Of a stretch of DNA of 64,000 nucleotides, positions 63,633 to 64,000 are shown piece after piece; position 1 is the first letter of the stretch; each line of letters starts with the position of its first letter. Source of the DNA: Oceanibaculum indicum P24 (lineage in GTDB: Bacteria; Pseudomonadota; Alphaproteobacteria; Oceanibaculales; Oceanibaculaceae); NCBI RefSeq assembly GCF_000299935.1, contig NZ_AMRL01000010.1:1-64000 (forward strand). The letters are read 5' to 3'. The notes under the pieces are model-generated. The model did not search any database. It was not told the DNA's origin and saw only the letters and a program-made list of their open reading frames with translations. Both the position numbers and the translations under genes were made by a program.

Positions 63633-64000
63633 ATGCCCCAGCCTGCCCCCGCCGCCCTTGGCGATCCGCTGTACGAGGTGGATACCCCGGCCCTGATCCT
63701 CGACCTCGACGCGTTCGAGGCCAATCTGCAGCTGCTGGCCACCGCCGCGCAGGCCGCCGGGGTGCGGCTGCGCCCGCACGCCAAGACTCATAAATGCGCG
63801 GAGATCGCCAAGCGCCAGATGGCGCTGGGCGCCATCGGCATCTGCTGCCAGAAGGTCTCCGAGGCCGAGGCCATGGTAAATGCCGGCATCGACAATGTGC
63901 TGGTCAGTAACGAGGTGGTGGGCAAGGCGAAGCTGGACCGGCTGGCCGCCCTGCGCAAGCGCGCCTGGGTCGGCGTTTGCGCCGACGATGCTGGCAATGT
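63633..64000 (+). CDS. D-threonine aldolase/D-serine dehydratase-like PLP enzyme (3' end outside)
   Basis: The first 122 residues are visible. DTPALILDLDAFEANL and the PLP-lysine motif RPHAKTHK identify the alanine-racemase-fold branch that holds D-threonine aldolase and eukaryotic-type D-serine dehydratase. The product cannot be settled without the C-terminal metal-binding part, which lies beyond the window. Confidence 0.88.
   Translation, partial: MPQPAPAALGDPLYEVDTPALILDLDAFEANLQLLATAAQAAGVRLRPHAKTHKCAEIAKRQMALGAIGICCQKVSEAEAMVNAGIDNVLVSNEVVGKAKLDRLAALRKRAWVGVCADDAGN

Overview
The window is GC-rich bacterial DNA. Its protein families (FixK/FNR-type sites, an Aer-type PAS protein beside a chemoreceptor, DUF2478, a HicAB pair) suggest an alphaproteobacterium, perhaps of the Rhodospirillales. 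I cannot confirm the organism from sequence alone. About 46 kb (1 to 46525) is one trans-acyltransferase (trans-AT) polyketide gene cluster that runs off the left edge. The rest is ordinary chromosome.

Region 1 (1-38431, minus strand) is a chain of six genes joined by start/stop overlaps: two SyrD/PvdE-type ABC half-transporters, a trans-acting AT-ER didomain protein, a 6,700-residue polyketide synthase (here PKS-A), a flavin monooxygenase (FMO), and a second PKS (PKS-B) truncated after residue 3,800. PKS-A carries six ketosynthases: KS-DH-KR-ACP, KS-B-ACP (B is a DH-fold branching-type domain without the catalytic His), KS-KR-ACP, KS-(pseudo-ACP)-cMT-ACP, KS-(degenerate ECH)-ECH-ACP and KS-degenerate DH. 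PKS-B continues ACP, KS-DH-KR-ACP, KS-ACP, KS-DH-ACP, KS and on past the edge. The FMO gene sits between a KS-DH* end and an ACP start, so it is placed to act inside a module shared by two proteins.

Region 2 (38432-40933, plus strand) is a divergent pair, a free-standing ACP and an AsnB-like glutamine amidotransferase. With the KS-B-ACP module and the AT-ER these are the hallmarks of glutarimide polyketides, in which malonyl-ACP is amidated to a malonamyl starter. Region 3 (40952-46525, minus strand) is a tightly packed operon: FkbM methyltransferase, P450, HMG-CoA-synthase-like HCS, ACP, decarboxylase KS (Cys to Ser) and ECH, i.e. a beta-branching cassette plus tailoring enzymes. The acceptor ACP in PKS-A carries the beta-branch Trp flag.

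Read collinearly, PKS-A plus the FMO predicts a glutarimide, then a hydroxyl, then a ketone, C-methyl, exo-methylene and an inserted oxygen. This is the pattern needed for the methylene-tetrahydrofuran of sesbanimide-type compounds. The FkbM/P450 pair could make a methylenedioxy bridge. I therefore call this a sesbanimide-like glutarimide cluster; that is a strong inference from recalled chemistry, not a database match.

Region 4 (46569-64000) holds a large FtsX-type permease without its ATPase, a PRISE-type short-chain dehydrogenase, a split aerotaxis pair (PAS protein and MCP), a LuxR-type regulator behind an AT-rich island with FNR-like sites, a PAS histidine kinase, a rhodanese/persulfide dioxygenase operon, HicAB toxin-antitoxin, a DUF2478 protein, a universal stress protein with a well-placed FNR/FixK box, an MFS carrier, a thiamine-diphosphate enzyme, an EamA carrier and the start of a D-threonine-aldolase-like PLP enzyme. 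I saw no rRNA, tRNA, CRISPR or insertion sequence.
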